In this document: positions 54,752 through 64,000 of the stretch, one piece after another
How the letters are laid out: every line of letters begins with the position of its first letter
How positions within the stretch are numbered: the first letter of the stretch is position 1
Origin: CALBPI01 sp038533155
Lineage (GTDB): Bacteria > Pseudomonadota > Gammaproteobacteria > Steroidobacterales > Woeseiaceae
DNA: 64,000 nucleotides
Assembly (NCBI GenBank): GCA_038533155.1
Contig: JBCAZH010000013.1
Coordinates: forward strand, 1 to 64,000
Direction of reading: 5' to 3'
The notes under the pieces: generated by a model
The model's input: only the letters and a program-made list of their open reading frames with translations
Told to the model about the DNA's origin: nothing
The model's database searches: none
Position numbers and translations under genes: made by a program

Positions 54752-56245
54752 TCAAGGCGACGCGTCTACAACGCCGAACAAGCGTTTCGCGGTCGCCAAC
54801 GCGGGGTCTTCGCCGGCAAAGTAGCTCTCCCGAGTTTGCAAGACTTCGACATCGGGGCGAATACCGCCTCTCGGGTCCAACCGGTCGCTGTTCGCCATGA
54901 TGGTTCGTTGCAGCGGAATGCGGATCTTGATGGCACTGTTTGGCAACGTTAGGAAGGCGATGTAGCCTGCCGTTGCTCCGGTCGACGCACCGCCTGTAGG
55001 TTCACCAACAAACATTGCGCGATCAATGCCTTTCAGCGCGGACAACAAGTGCGTCACGCCCGACGCATTGTCATAGCTCGTCAGCATGATGATTTCGCCG
55101 TCGAAAGCGCCGCGCTTAGGTTTCATTTTGCGCCACGGTGCCCCCGCCAGCTTCGACACGAGTTTGTAGTAGCCATTGTCGATCTGGCGAAACCAACGCG
55201 GTTTTGGCTTCAACACGCGCTCATCCCAAGTGCTGAGGTGCTCGCGTAATTCAGGTTCGATTCGGTCGAAGCGCGTCCAGATTTCCGGCGTGGGTTGAAT
55301 AGGCGCGTTGATCAACCAGCGGAAAAGACCCCAGGCAGCATCGTTGGAGCCGCCTCCGTTGCGACGCAGATCGATAATCAGCTTGTCACGACCCTCCTCG
55401 CGCATGCGTTTGAACACCGGCGCGTACAGGTCATCCGGATCGACAGGCTTGCGATAGTTGATGAACGTATCGACCGCGAGGTAGCCAGCGTCATCGCCAA
55501 GCGTCTCGAAACGCACAGCGTCCACAAAATTCCTGCTATAGCGCGCCTCCCCGGTAATACCTGCATAGGCCTCGAAACCAATGCGCGGGACCACAAGAGT
55601 GCGCAAGTCACCGCCCTCGCCTCGCAACTGCAACTCGGCGTCGGGCTTTAGCGTGTACACAAACGGCATGAAGTGCTCGAAAGCCGGTCCCATGAACTCA
55701 CCGAAGTTAGCGATCGAATGCGCTTTGATGTAGTCGGTATCCCCGTCAACGGGAAACACGGAACTCACGGCGTCAATGAGATCGGCAACCGGGCGCCCAT
55801 CGATCGAGACGATCTCAGCACCGCGGTCAAGTGCGATGCCCTCTGCCGCCTGCGTCACATACATCCGGCGCTCGAAGAATTGGAAGCGAAATGGCAGATA
55901 CAGCGGTGCTCTTTGCCGCTCGTCCTCTATGTCCTTCGGCAACTCCGCCTTCGTATGATCACAACGAATCTCTGCAAGAACCCGCGAGATATGAAAATAC
56001 AATTCGCCGCGTGTCAGCCCGTCCTGTGACCGTGCCCGGACGTCTGACCACAGCTGATCGAGCGCCTCGCGAGCCAAATACCGGTCGTAACCGGCATGCA
56101 ACGCCGACAGCGCCTGCTCGGCCAAATCAATATCGGCAAGTGTGGCTTGAGCGTCCAGCTGCTGGCGAGCTGCCGCGGTTTGCGACATCGCGACCGAAGG
56201 CAGCAGAAGAAAAGCAATGAACAAACACTTTCGAACCAAATCCAT
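54752..56245 (-). CDS. Secreted S41-family (C-terminal processing-like) protease
   Basis: This 497-residue protein starts at ATG 56245 (AAGGAGGT five bases upstream). A signal peptide (MDLVRKCLFIAFLLLPSVAM, then SQT) leads to a helical domain, a PDZ-like insert (GAEIVSIDGRPVADLIDAV) and the S41 domain with KLIIDLRRNGGGSNDAAW. The nucleophile is probably Ser in SYDNASGVTHLLSALKG, followed by FVGEPTGGASTGATAG. It is likely periplasmic or cell-surface. The substrate is unknown; it lies beside the AraC regulator. Confidence 0.85.
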   Translation of the reverse strand: MDLVRKCLFIAFLLLPSVAMSQTAAARQQLDAQATLADIDLAEQALSALHAGYDRYLAREALDQLWSDVRARSQDGLTRGELYFHISRVLAEIRCDHTKAELPKDIEDERQRAPLYLPFRFQFFERRMYVTQAAEGIALDRGAEIVSIDGRPVADLIDAVSSVFPVDGDTDYIKAHSIANFGEFMGPAFEHFMPFVYTLKPDAELQLRGEGGDLRTLVVPRIGFEAYAGITGEARYSRNFVDAVRFETLGDDAGYLAVDTFINYRKPVDPDDLYAPVFKRMREEGRDKLIIDLRRNGGGSNDAAWGLFRWLINAPIQPTPEIWTRFDRIEPELREHLSTWDERVLKPKPRWFRQIDNGYYKLVSKLAGAPWRKMKPKRGAFDGEIIMLTSYDNASGVTHLLSALKGIDRAMFVGEPTGGASTGATAGYIAFLTLPNSAIKIRIPLQRTIMANSDRLDPRGGIRPDVEVLQTRESYFAGEDPALATAKRLFGVVDASP

Positions 56246-56300
56246 TGAGTACCTCCTTAGTTGAGGTCCCAAACTAGTCGGACTCAGCCGGTCTGGCGTC

Positions 56301-57446
56301 TCAAGTTCCGGGAAATCCCAACAAATCGGGAATTTGAGACGTCTGGCCGCGGCGCTTCCATTGACTGGGCGTCATACCGATTTGATCCTTGAAGGTCCGG
56401 TTAAAAGTCGCCTTCGAGCCAAACCCGCCATCGAGGGCAATCTCCAACACGGATCGCGGATCGCCCGCATCGAGCAACTGTTCGCAGACTTCCTGCAGTC
56501 TCAAACGGTTAATGAACGCATTGAAGTTCAGGCCCGGTACAGCATTAATCGCCGATGAGAGTGTCGACTCGTTAGTTGCAAGGTGACGAGCCAACCGTCG
56601 GATCGTCAGTCCAGCGTCGCGATGCCACCCGCCACCACGCACGGCATCCCGCAATGTCGCAACAGACCATTTGCTCGATCCCGGCGGACTTGTGTCGACA
56701 TCTGTCGTCTCCTCGACACGCGACATTTTCGGGTAGATCCGGTTCGCCTGCGTAAGCAAGTCGACGGCAAGCCAGAATATCGCGAGCCCGGCACACATTA
56801 GGACGATCGCGACGCCTGTGTAACTGAATCGACCGAGGATCAACTGCAGCGCCTCAACCACAGCCCATAGTCCGACCAATCCCACCATAATCACGAGAAA
56901 GCGCCTCAAAGACGTCAAATCGAACTCGCGCATCGATGAGTGAGAATGCGACAACCAAGCGCGGTAACGTCGCGTTTCCCGCCAACTTAGCGTCACTGCC
57001 ACGATGCCGAGCACAACGGCGACGACCGATTCGACGGGAATCACAAACGGTTCGTGGAATGCGCGCGCGTACGCAAATTTTCTTTGTGGATCACCCAGCG
57101 TCAAAAAACACAGCGTGTAGTAAGTGGATTGAACGACACCTGGCAGCAACCACAACCACCACCGAGACGGCATCTCACGCCGGGTAAGCGCCAAGGTGTA
57201 GAGAAAGAGCAGTGGCCCCAACCAGAGTTCCGTATCGAACGGTGCAAACGTCAGCCAGGGAAAACTCTTGTATGCACCTGCAAAGCCAATGATTGATGGC
57301 ATTGTCAGCAACACCCAGCACAACAGCCATGCTGAGAAGAACATTGCGGCACGCTTTTCCACCGATCGAGCACTCAGCGCCACCATCATCGGCAACAACG
57401 GTGCAACCAATAAGAGAAGTAGCGTGGTACGCCAGTCGAACACCAT
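56301..57446 (-). CDS. Membrane-anchored AraC-family regulator
   Basis: This 381-residue protein has about seven N-terminal membrane helices (to about residue 245) and an AraC-type DNA-binding domain at the C-terminus (LTIRRLARHLATNESTLSSAIN; FGSKATFNRTFKDQIGMTPSQWKRR). The start is ATG 57446, with GGAAGGAA upstream. Such 7TM-AraC proteins probably sense a membrane or periplasmic signal. It lies head to head with the giant secreted protein gene across 256 bases and just upstream of the S41 protease gene, so it may control either. Confidence 0.85.
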   Translation of the reverse strand: MVFDWRTTLLLLLVAPLLPMMVALSARSVEKRAAMFFSAWLLCWVLLTMPSIIGFAGAYKSFPWLTFAPFDTELWLGPLLFLYTLALTRREMPSRWWLWLLPGVVQSTYYTLCFLTLGDPQRKFAYARAFHEPFVIPVESVVAVVLGIVAVTLSWRETRRYRAWLSHSHSSMREFDLTSLRRFLVIMVGLVGLWAVVEALQLILGRFSYTGVAIVLMCAGLAIFWLAVDLLTQANRIYPKMSRVEETTDVDTSPPGSSKWSVATLRDAVRGGGWHRDAGLTIRRLARHLATNESTLSSAINAVPGLNFNAFINRLRLQEVCEQLLDAGDPRSVLEIALDGGFGSKATFNRTFKDQIGMTPSQWKRRGQTSQIPDLLGFPGT

Positions 57447-57702
57447 TGCCAGTTCCTTCCATCGTGACCTGCATGGCCCCGAGCGGCGCACAGTATAGGG
57501 CACAGGGCGAAGTGAATGGTCTAGGAATTTTTTCTGCCAACACGACGCTCGTTCGCACAGATTGAACCGACAATTTGTTTCGACTGCGACAAAGAACTTC
57601 GTCCGAACCTAGACGATATGCTTTGCGCTTATGTGACGAATGGGAAAGTCGGTATGGTCCGCAATGGCGAACACACTACAGATTCGCAGAGGGGGCATCT
57701 GT
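57447..57702. other. Divergent spacer between the AraC regulator and the giant secreted protein
   Basis: These 256 bases should contain both promoters. I see no clear hexamers or strong inverted repeat. Two in-frame upstream starts for the giant gene (for example ATG 57664) lie here, but the best ribosome-binding site (AGGGGG at 57690) belongs to ATG 57703. Confidence 0.4.
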
Positions 57703-60700
57703 ATGTCACAGACTTACCTAACATTCTTCCGTAGCAGCACACGCCGGGTGCTATCGCTAGTCGGCTGTGCACTGGTCGCGTTCGCAGCGGGCAACAGTCA
57801 TGCGGTACCGGTTTGCTCAACAGGCTCAACCGGCCAGGTCAGCGTGAGCGACCCCGATGTCCGGGTGAACGTGTACTACGCGGCGCCCGATCCGACAATT
57901 TCCGACACGACCGTTCCAGCCGGCGCAACATCGATCCCGATCGACGCCAGCCTCGGCGGCCAAGCATCGAATTTGCACCCTTCCGTTTCATCGACGATCG
58001 CCGCAGGCGACGTGTTGATTGTCTTGCAGATGATCGGCGCGGATATCGACACCAGCAACAACCATGAAGCAACCGGCGACTACGGTGACGGCGCAGGCGG
58101 CCTGACTCAGGCGGGAACACTTAACAACGCGAACTTCACGGTAGGTCTCTACGAATTTGTTGTCGCCACCGGGCCGGTTAGCGGCGGTGCGATTCCGATT
58201 GAAGGCAACAGCGGAACAGGCGGACTGCTCAACAGTTACACGAATTCCGACACTATCTCGACGACCCAGGGATTCCGTCGCTACCAAGTGGTCAAGGTCC
58301 CCCAGTTTGCGGACTTGAACCTCTCGGGTGAAATCGTTTCCGACCGCTGGAATGGCCGCTGGGGCGGCATCAGCGCAATCAATGTGCGCCAGACACTGTC
58401 GCTCGACAACGGCCGCTTCAACGCCGACGGTCGCGGCTTCCGTGGCGGGCAATTTTTTCCAGAACGCTCGGACAGCACAACGGGTCTGGCAGGCAACTAC
58501 GGCTTCAAGGGCGAAGGTATCGCTGGCCTACCACAGCGCTTGTTCTCACGCGTCTTGCTCGCGGAGGAGCCGTCGACCAATGGTGAGGAGACCGGACCGG
58601 ATGGTTACGCGGGCACCGATGATCTCGGACCGGCCGGTACGGACTGGACACGCGATGCAGGGCTCGGTGCGCCGGGCAATGCTGGATCTGGCGGCGGCGG
58701 CAGCGAGGATGCCGGCGGTGGCGGCGGCGCGAACTTTGCCGCCGGTGGCAGCGGGGGCCAAGGTGTACAAGCCGGTGGCGATGAGGGCATCGGGGGCGCG
58801 GCGTTTCCTCAGCATTTTGCATCGACACCAGAGCGACTCATCATGGGCGGCGGTGGCGGTGCGAGCAACGGCGACGACACCGGTCAACTCGATCTGACGG
58901 TTTCTAGTGGTCAGGCTGGCGGCGGCATGGTGTTTGTTCGCGCCACGGCGATCACCGCTGCGGGTGGCGGCGCGATCTCCGCGAACGGCGACAGCGGGGG
59001 TACCGCAGCGTCGGAAGGCGGTGGCGGCGGTGGCGCCGGCGGGACCGTACTCATTCACACCGACAACTCAACGGTCGACGGATTTAGCTTTGAAGCAGTC
59101 GGCGGTGCCGGCGGGTCGAGCCTACAAACCAACGATGGCGGCGGCGGCGGCGGTTCCGGCGGTGTGATTTGGTTATCGGACACATCACTCGGTACGGCAA
59201 CGACCGATACATCTGGCGGCGCGGCAGGTACAGGCGCCTCGGGCGGTAACTTTAACGGCACTGCGGGCGGTGCTGGTTCCCAGCAATCCATCGCACCGAT
59301 CGCCGCATTCGACTGTAATTTCGTAAACATTGGCATCGCGAAAGCCCTCACGAACCAAACACGCGTTGGCACGACCGGCGCAGTATTTGATCTCGAGTTC
59401 ACGCTGACACTCGAGAATCTCGGCGACAACGACGCGATCAACATCCAGGTGACCGATAACCTCGCCGAGGACTTCCCAGGCGCAACGTCCATCACACTGA
59501 TCGGAACACCGACCCTAAATGGTGGACTGACCGGCCCCGCGACAGCCTATGATGCGGACGGCCAACCGAACCTTTTGTCCGGCACCGATACGTTGGCGGG
59601 CAACACAACGGCAACCATTGTGTATACGGTCCGCGTCGATTTCGGTGCAGTCACCGAGGCGACGTTTGACACCCAAGCCGAAACTTCGAGCTCGCAGATC
59701 GCCGGTGGCTTCGCGCAAGTGGTGGACGTGTCTGATGCCGGTACGGACCCAGATCCAGATGGCGATGGGAACCCGAATGAATCCATCGCGCTCGGTGGTG
59801 ACTCCGACGATAACGAAGCGACACCGGTCGGCATCGACGTGGTCGTGTCGCCGGCCGTCTGCGTTTTCGACCCGAATCCTGCACTACCAAATGACTCGGT
59901 AACCGCGACCTGCACCGGCGTTGAAACCGGCGGTAGCGTCAGCATCCCGGGCATGACATGCGGCGCTGAGAGTGGTGGTGAGGTGGTTTGCACGGGCACC
60001 GGCTCCGATATCGGCAGCAATCCGGACATTACAACCACCGATGCATCCGGCAACACCATCGACAGTGTCGGCGATCTGCGTGTACTGCCCGACACCGACG
60101 GCGACGGCATTCCGGACAACCTAGAAGGTACCGGGGACACTGACGGTGATGGCATTCCGGACAATGAAGATCCAGACAGCGACAACGACGGCATCCCGGA
60201 CAGCGAAGAAACCACGACGTTACCGCCCCTGACCGGTTTGGACGGCGACGGTGACGGCATCGACGACGCGATCGATGTGGACGTTACAGGTGGTGAAGAC
60301 ACCGACGGCAACGGCATCGACGATGCGTTCGAGCCGGACGATACCGATGGCGACGGCATTCCGAACTACGCGGATACCGATAGCGACAACGACCGTATTC
60401 CTGACATCTTGGAAGGTGATGGCGACAGCGACGGTGACGGCAGTGCCGACTACCTCGACACCGATTCCGACAACGACGGCATCCTCGACAGCAACGAAGC
60501 CGACAACGTGCCAGACCTCTCGGGCAACGACGCGGACCTCGACGGTATCGACGATGCATTCGATGTAGACGCGACTGGCGGCACTGACGCCGACGGTGAT
60601 GGTTTTGATGACGCTGCTGAACCCGTGGATACAGACGGCGATGGCACGCCTGACTATCTCGACATCGACTCCGATGGCGACGGCATTCCTGACATCATCG

Positions 60701-63700
60701 AAGGTGAGATCGACAGTGACGGCGATGGCATTCCGGACTATCGGGATATCGATTCAGATAACGATGGCATCGAAGACAGCGTCGAGGCGGACAACATCCC
60801 TGACCTAACAGGTAACGATGCGGACAACGACGGAATCGACGATGCGATCGACGCCGACATCACTGAGGGCCCCGACGCAAATGGCAACGGCATCGACGAC
60901 AGGTTCGAGCCCGTCGATACAGACGCCGACGGCACGCCGGATTACCTCGATACGGACTCGGACAACGACGGTGTTCCGGACGTTGTTGAAGGCACGGGCG
61001 ACCCCGATGGAGACTCGACGCCGAACTTCCGTGACACGGATTCGGATGGCGATGGCTTCACCGACACTGACGAAGCGGACAACGTTCCCGCTTTGACCGG
61101 TGACGACGCCGACAACGATGGCATCGACGATGCAATCGACGTCGACGTGACCGGTGGTGATGATGTCAACGGCAACGGAATCGACGACGCGTTCGAACCT
61201 GTGGACACTGACGGCGATGGTGCGGCGGACTTCCTCGATACGGATTCCGACAACGACGGAATCGACGATATAGAAGAAGGTCTGGTCGATACAGACACGG
61301 ACGAAGACGGCACGCCCGACTTCCGTGATCTGGACAGCGACGGCGACGGCGTTCCCGACATCATCGAAGGTGATGACGACACCGATGAAAACGGAGTGCC
61401 CGACTTCCGCGATACCGACGCTGACGGCGACGGCATCGACGATGCCGACGAGGCGGACAACCTGCCGCCGCTGACCGGCAATGATGCAGATGGCGACGGC
61501 ATCGACGATGCGATTGACGTCGATGTGACGGGCGGTACGGACGATGACGGCAACGGCATCGACGACGCCTTCGATCCGATCGACACGGACGGCGACGGTA
61601 CACCGGACTTCCGCGATCTCGACTCGGACGGCGACGGCATCGGTGATGCGGAAGAACCAATGACCGATACCGACGGTGACGGCATTCCGGACTTCCGCGA
61701 TCCCGATTCCGACAACGACGGCATCAGCGACGAGGATGAAGGACCTGCCACGCTCGACACCGATGGTGACGGCACACCCGATTATTTGGATACGGATTCC
61801 GACAATGACGGCATTCCGGACATCATCGAAGGTAACGGCGACACGGACGGGAACGGCACGACGGACTTCCGTGATACCGACAGCGATGGCGATGGAATCG
61901 ACGACGCCGACGAAGCCGACAATGTGCCACCGCTCAGCGGTAACGATGCGGATGCGGATGGCATCGATGATGCAATCGATGTCGACGTGACTGGCGGAAC
62001 CGACGCCGATGGCAACGGCATCGATGACGCGTTCGACCCGATCGATACCGACGGAGACGGCACGCCTGACTTCCGCGATTCCGACTCGGACGGTGACGGC
62101 ATCGACGACGCGGTCGAAGGCGAAGTCGACAGCGATGGCGATGGTGTGCCTGACTTCCGGGACCTCGACTCGGACAACGACGGCATCGCGGACGCCGACG
62201 AAGGGCCTGAGTCTGTCGATACTGATGGCGATGGAACACCGGACTATCTCGACACCGATTCCGACAACGACGGCATTCCAGATGTCATTGAAGGCAACGG
62301 TGATACCGACGGAGACGGGACGCCGGACTTCCGAGATACGGATTCGGATGGTGACGGCATCGATGACACAGACGAGGCGGACAACATTCCGCCGCTGAGC
62401 GGCGAGGACGCCGACAACGATGGTATCGACGATGCGATTGACGTCACGCAAACCGGTGGTACCGATGCCGACGGCAACGGCATTGACGATGCGTTCGAAC
62501 CGGTCGATACCGACGGCGACGGCACGCCGGATTACCAAGATACGGATTCGGACAACGACGGCATCAGCGATGCTGCCGAAGGACCTGCCGGCACAGACAC
62601 GGACGAAGACGGCGTGCCTGACTATCGCGATCTCGACTCCGATAACGATGGCATACCGGACGTGACCGAAAGCGGTCAGATGGACGAGGACATGGATGGC
62701 CTGGCCGATCCAGGACAAGATCCCGTCGGGCCAGGCGATGTCCCCGATTCCGATGGCGACGGCGTCCCGGACTATCGCGATCTCGATTCTGACGACGATG
62801 GCACGCCGGATATCGCTGGCACGCCGTTCGCTGATGAAGACGACGATGGCGATGGGGAAATCGACGATCCAACCGACACCGACGGTGATGGCATCCCGGA
62901 CGTCGCGGATGGTGATCCGGATGGCTTCGGCGGACGCGATACATCGCTACCGACCGATACAGACGGTGACGGCATCGCTGACGCGATCGAAGGCATGGGT
63001 GACACCGACGGAGACGGTATTCTGGACTTCGAGGATACCGACAGTGACAACGATGCAATCCCTGACGAACGTGAGGAGATGATGCAGCCGCCACTAACGG
63101 GCGAAGATGCGGACGGCGATGGTATTGACGACGCCATCGACGTCGATCTGACGGGTGGCATGGACGACGACGGTGACGGCATCGACGATCTGTTCATCCC
63201 GCTTGACTCGGACGGTGATGGTGCACCGAACTATCTGGATCTCGATTCAGACGGTGACGGCATTCAGGACAGCTTCGAAGGCGAAACGGACACCAACGGC
63301 GACAACGTACCGGACTACATCGACACCGACAGCGATTCGGACAACATCCCTGACTTCATCGAAGCGGACAATCTGCCGATGCCGTCGGGCATGGATACGG
63401 ATAGCGATGGCATCGATGATGCATTCGATGTCGACCAGACTGGCGGAACGGATGCCGATGCGAACGGCTTCGATGACGCCGCAGAGCCGGTCGACACCGA
63501 CGGTGACGGCGCACCGGATTTCCGCGACATCGACACCGACGGTGATGGCATCCCGGACGCGATTGAGGGCGTGGAAGACACCGACGGTGACGGCGTTCCA
63601 GACTTCCGTGATCTCGATAGCGACGGCGACGGGCTGCTCGATTCGGCCGAAGGTCCATCGGGTGTGGATTCCGATAACGATGGCATTGATGACACCTACG

Positions 63701-64000
63701 ACGCTAGCATCACCGGCGGCGCCGATATGGATGGCAACGGCATCGTCGACGATATCGCCGATGCAGATCCATCGGTCGACACCGATGGCGATGGCGTGCC
63801 GGACTTCCGCGATCTCGACAGCGACAACGACAGCATCAACGATGTCATCGAGGGTGGCCTACCCGATGTCGATAACGATGGTCGCGCGGACGATGGCACG
63901 ACGCCGATCGATGTGTTGCCAGATTCCGATGGCGATGGCGCAGCCGACGCACGGGACACCGACTCGAACAACGACGGTATCCCTGATATTGCCGGCACAC
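57703..64000 (+). CDS. Giant secreted Asp-rich repeat protein, C-terminus outside the window
   Basis: From ATG 57703 the frame has no stop to base 64000, at least 2099 codons. Residues 1-34 are a signal peptide ending GNSHA. Residues 35-320 are a beta-rich domain of unknown type. Residues about 327-526 are rich in Gly (GGGGGAGG, GGGGGGSGG). Residues about 542-706 resemble DUF11 (TLENLGDNDAINIQVTD, ending GDSDDNEATP). From residue about 797 to the end runs a series of DTDGDGIPD-type units, like thrombospondin type 3 calcium-binding repeats. The protein is very acidic and probably binds Ca2+ at the cell surface, perhaps as an adhesin. Confidence 0.85.
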   Translation, partial: MSQTYLTFFRSSTRRVLSLVGCALVAFAAGNSHAVPVCSTGSTGQVSVSDPDVRVNVYYAAPDPTISDTTVPAGATSIPIDASLGGQASNLHPSVSSTIAAGDVLIVLQMIGADIDTSNNHEATGDYGDGAGGLTQAGTLNNANFTVGLYEFVVATGPVSGGAIPIEGNSGTGGLLNSYTNSDTISTTQGFRRYQVVKVPQFADLNLSGEIVSDRWNGRWGGISAINVRQTLSLDNGRFNADGRGFRGGQFFPERSDSTTGLAGNYGFKGEGIAGLPQRLFSRVLLAEEPSTNGEETGPDGYAGTDDLGPAGTDWTRDAGLGAPGNAGSGGGGSEDAGGGGGANFAAGGSGGQGVQAGGDEGIGGAAFPQHFASTPERLIMGGGGGASNGDDTGQLDLTVSSGQAGGGMVFVRATAITAAGGGAISANGDSGGTAASEGGGGGGAGGTVLIHTDNSTVDGFSFEAVGGAGGSSLQTNDGGGGGGSGGVIWLSDTSLGTATTDTSGGAAGTGASGGNFNGTAGGAGSQQSIAPIAAFDCNFVNIGIAKALTNQTRVGTTGAVFDLEFTLTLENLGDNDAINIQVTDNLAEDFPGATSITLIGTPTLNGGLTGPATAYDADGQPNLLSGTDTLAGNTTATIVYTVRVDFGAVTEATFDTQAETSSSQIAGGFAQVVDVSDAGTDPDPDGDGNPNESIALGGDSDDNEATPVGIDVVVSPAVCVFDPNPALPNDSVTATCTGVETGGSVSIPGMTCGAESGGEVVCTGTGSDIGSNPDITTTDASGNTIDSVGDLRVLPDTDGDGIPDNLEGTGDTDGDGIPDNEDPDSDNDGIPDSEETTTLPPLTGLDGDGDGIDDAIDVDVTGGEDTDGNGIDDAFEPDDTDGDGIPNYADTDSDNDRIPDILEGDGDSDGDGSADYLDTDSDNDGILDSNEADNVPDLSGNDADLDGIDDAFDVDATGGTDADGDGFDDAAEPVDTDGDGTPDYLDIDSDGDGIPDIIEGEIDSDGDGIPDYRDIDSDNDGIEDSVEADNIPDLTGNDADNDGIDDAIDADITEGPDANGNGIDDRFEPVDTDADGTPDYLDTDSDNDGVPDVVEGTGDPDGDSTPNFRDTDSDGDGFTDTDEADNVPALTGDDADNDGIDDAIDVDVTGGDDVNGNGIDDAFEPVDTDGDGAADFLDTDSDNDGIDDIEEGLVDTDTDEDGTPDFRDLDSDGDGVPDIIEGDDDTDENGVPDFRDTDADGDGIDDADEADNLPPLTGNDADGDGIDDAIDVDVTGGTDDDGNGIDDAFDPIDTDGDGTPDFRDLDSDGDGIGDAEEPMTDTDGDGIPDFRDPDSDNDGISDEDEGPATLDTDGDGTPDYLDTDSDNDGIPDIIEGNGDTDGNGTTDFRDTDSDGDGIDDADEADNVPPLSGNDADADGIDDAIDVDVTGGTDADGNGIDDAFDPIDTDGDGTPDFRDSDSDGDGIDDAVEGEVDSDGDGVPDFRDLDSDNDGIADADEGPESVDTDGDGTPDYLDTDSDNDGIPDVIEGNGDTDGDGTPDFRDTDSDGDGIDDTDEADNIPPLSGEDADNDGIDDAIDVTQTGGTDADGNGIDDAFEPVDTDGDGTPDYQDTDSDNDGISDAAEGPAGTDTDEDGVPDYRDLDSDNDGIPDVTESGQMDEDMDGLADPGQDPVGPGDVPDSDGDGVPDYRDLDSDDDGTPDIAGTPFADEDDDGDGEIDDPTDTDGDGIPDVADGDPDGFGGRDTSLPTDTDGDGIADAIEGMGDTDGDGILDFEDTDSDNDAIPDEREEMMQPPLTGEDADGDGIDDAIDVDLTGGMDDDGDGIDDLFIPLDSDGDGAPNYLDLDSDGDGIQDSFEGETDTNGDNVPDYIDTDSDSDNIPDFIEADNLPMPSGMDTDSDGIDDAFDVDQTGGTDADANGFDDAAEPVDTDGDGAPDFRDIDTDGDGIPDAIEGVEDTDGDGVPDFRDLDSDGDGLLDSAEGPSGVDSDNDGIDDTYDASITGGADMDGNGIVDDIADADPSVDTDGDGVPDFRDLDSDNDSINDVIEGGLPDVDNDGRADDGTTPIDVLPDSDGDGAADARDTDSNNDGIPDIAGT
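60091..64000 (+). repeat. Coding repeats of the DxDxDGxPD calcium-binding type
   Basis: At least ten copies of a module beginning DGIDDAIDVDVTGG recur near 60250, 60547, 60835, 61123, 61501, 61963, 62425, 63124, 63415 and 63685. The basic spacing is 288 bases (96 residues), with extra 28-30-residue DTDGDGxPDFxDxDSDNDGI units inserted in some. The sequence runs past the window end. Codons for Asp vary freely between GAT and GAC, so the protein, not the DNA, is conserved. Confidence 0.85.
61501..62424 (+). repeat. Two adjacent 462-base (154-residue) modules
   Basis: Positions 61501-61962 and 61963-62424 align without a gap over 154 residues; by eye about five in six residues are identical. Synonymous differences are numerous. 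This is the clearest tandem duplication within the Asp-rich repeat region. Confidence 0.8.

Noticed and set aside
60805..62718. A 637-codon open frame on the minus strand rich in Val, Ile, Arg and Asp
   Set aside because: It is the reverse complement of the GAT/GAC-rich repeats of the giant plus-strand gene; repeated codons without stops in the antisense frame make it open. It has no ribosome-binding site or family pattern, and shorter Ser/Pro-rich minus frames in 58505-63998 arise in the same way.

Overview
The window is a chromosomal segment of an aerobic, bacteriochlorophyll-a-containing purple proteobacterium, most likely a gammaproteobacterium. Two lines support this. Positions 1-30621 carry most of a photosynthesis gene cluster. 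Positions 31468-54731 carry a housekeeping block with gammaproteobacterial neighbours (leuS-lptE; lnt-corC-ybeY-phoH-miaB; ssb-MFS-uvrA). The oxygen-dependent cyclase gene acsF is present and no bchE is seen, which fits an aerobic phototroph.

Photosynthesis cluster. On the minus strand from 7975 down to 1 run crtE-crtF, then bchCXYZ-pufQBAL; only the first 13 codons of pufL are inside the window. crtC lies divergently at 8119. From 24071 down to 9109 fifteen minus-strand genes are packed almost without gaps: bchF-N-B-L-M-lhaA-puhA-puhB-puhC-acsF-puhE-bchI-bchD-bchO-crtB. Divergent from bchF are aerR/ppaA and ppsR, followed by bchG, a PucC-like transporter gene, bchP and tspO. Perfect TGT-N12-ACA sites for the PpsR repressor precede bchC, lie between crtE and crtC, and precede bchG; near-perfect TGT-N12-ACG sites precede bchF/aerR and bchG. 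bchH is missing from its usual place between bchB and bchL, and crtI, crtD and crtA are not in the window.

Edge of the cluster. Beyond back-to-back terminators (30620-30682) lies a gene for an unusual high-potential iron-sulfur protein. It has a twin-arginine-like leader, a lipobox and a long alanine-rich helical spacer before the [4Fe-4S] domain, so it looks like a membrane-tethered donor to the reaction centre. Next comes a membrane-protein gene interrupted by 100 N; the flanks of the gap are an identical 55-base repeat, so the gap is an assembly join and the gene is really continuous. A small HExxH protein gene links it to lptE and leuS.

Housekeeping block. A translationally coupled operon (RDD, SpoIIM-like, DUF4129, DUF4350, MoxR ATPase, DUF58) plus a small membrane protein is followed by lnt, corC, ybeY, phoH, miaB, a JmjC/cupin protein, a VOC protein, ssb, an MFS transporter, divergent uvrA, an S41-type protease and a membrane-anchored AraC regulator.

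Right end. From 57703 one reading frame stays open to the last base (at least 2099 codons). It encodes a giant secreted protein with a signal peptide, a glycine-rich region, a DUF11-like domain and about 1300 residues of Asp-rich, calcium-binding-type repeats. The long minus-strand open frames under it are antisense shadows of the repeats.
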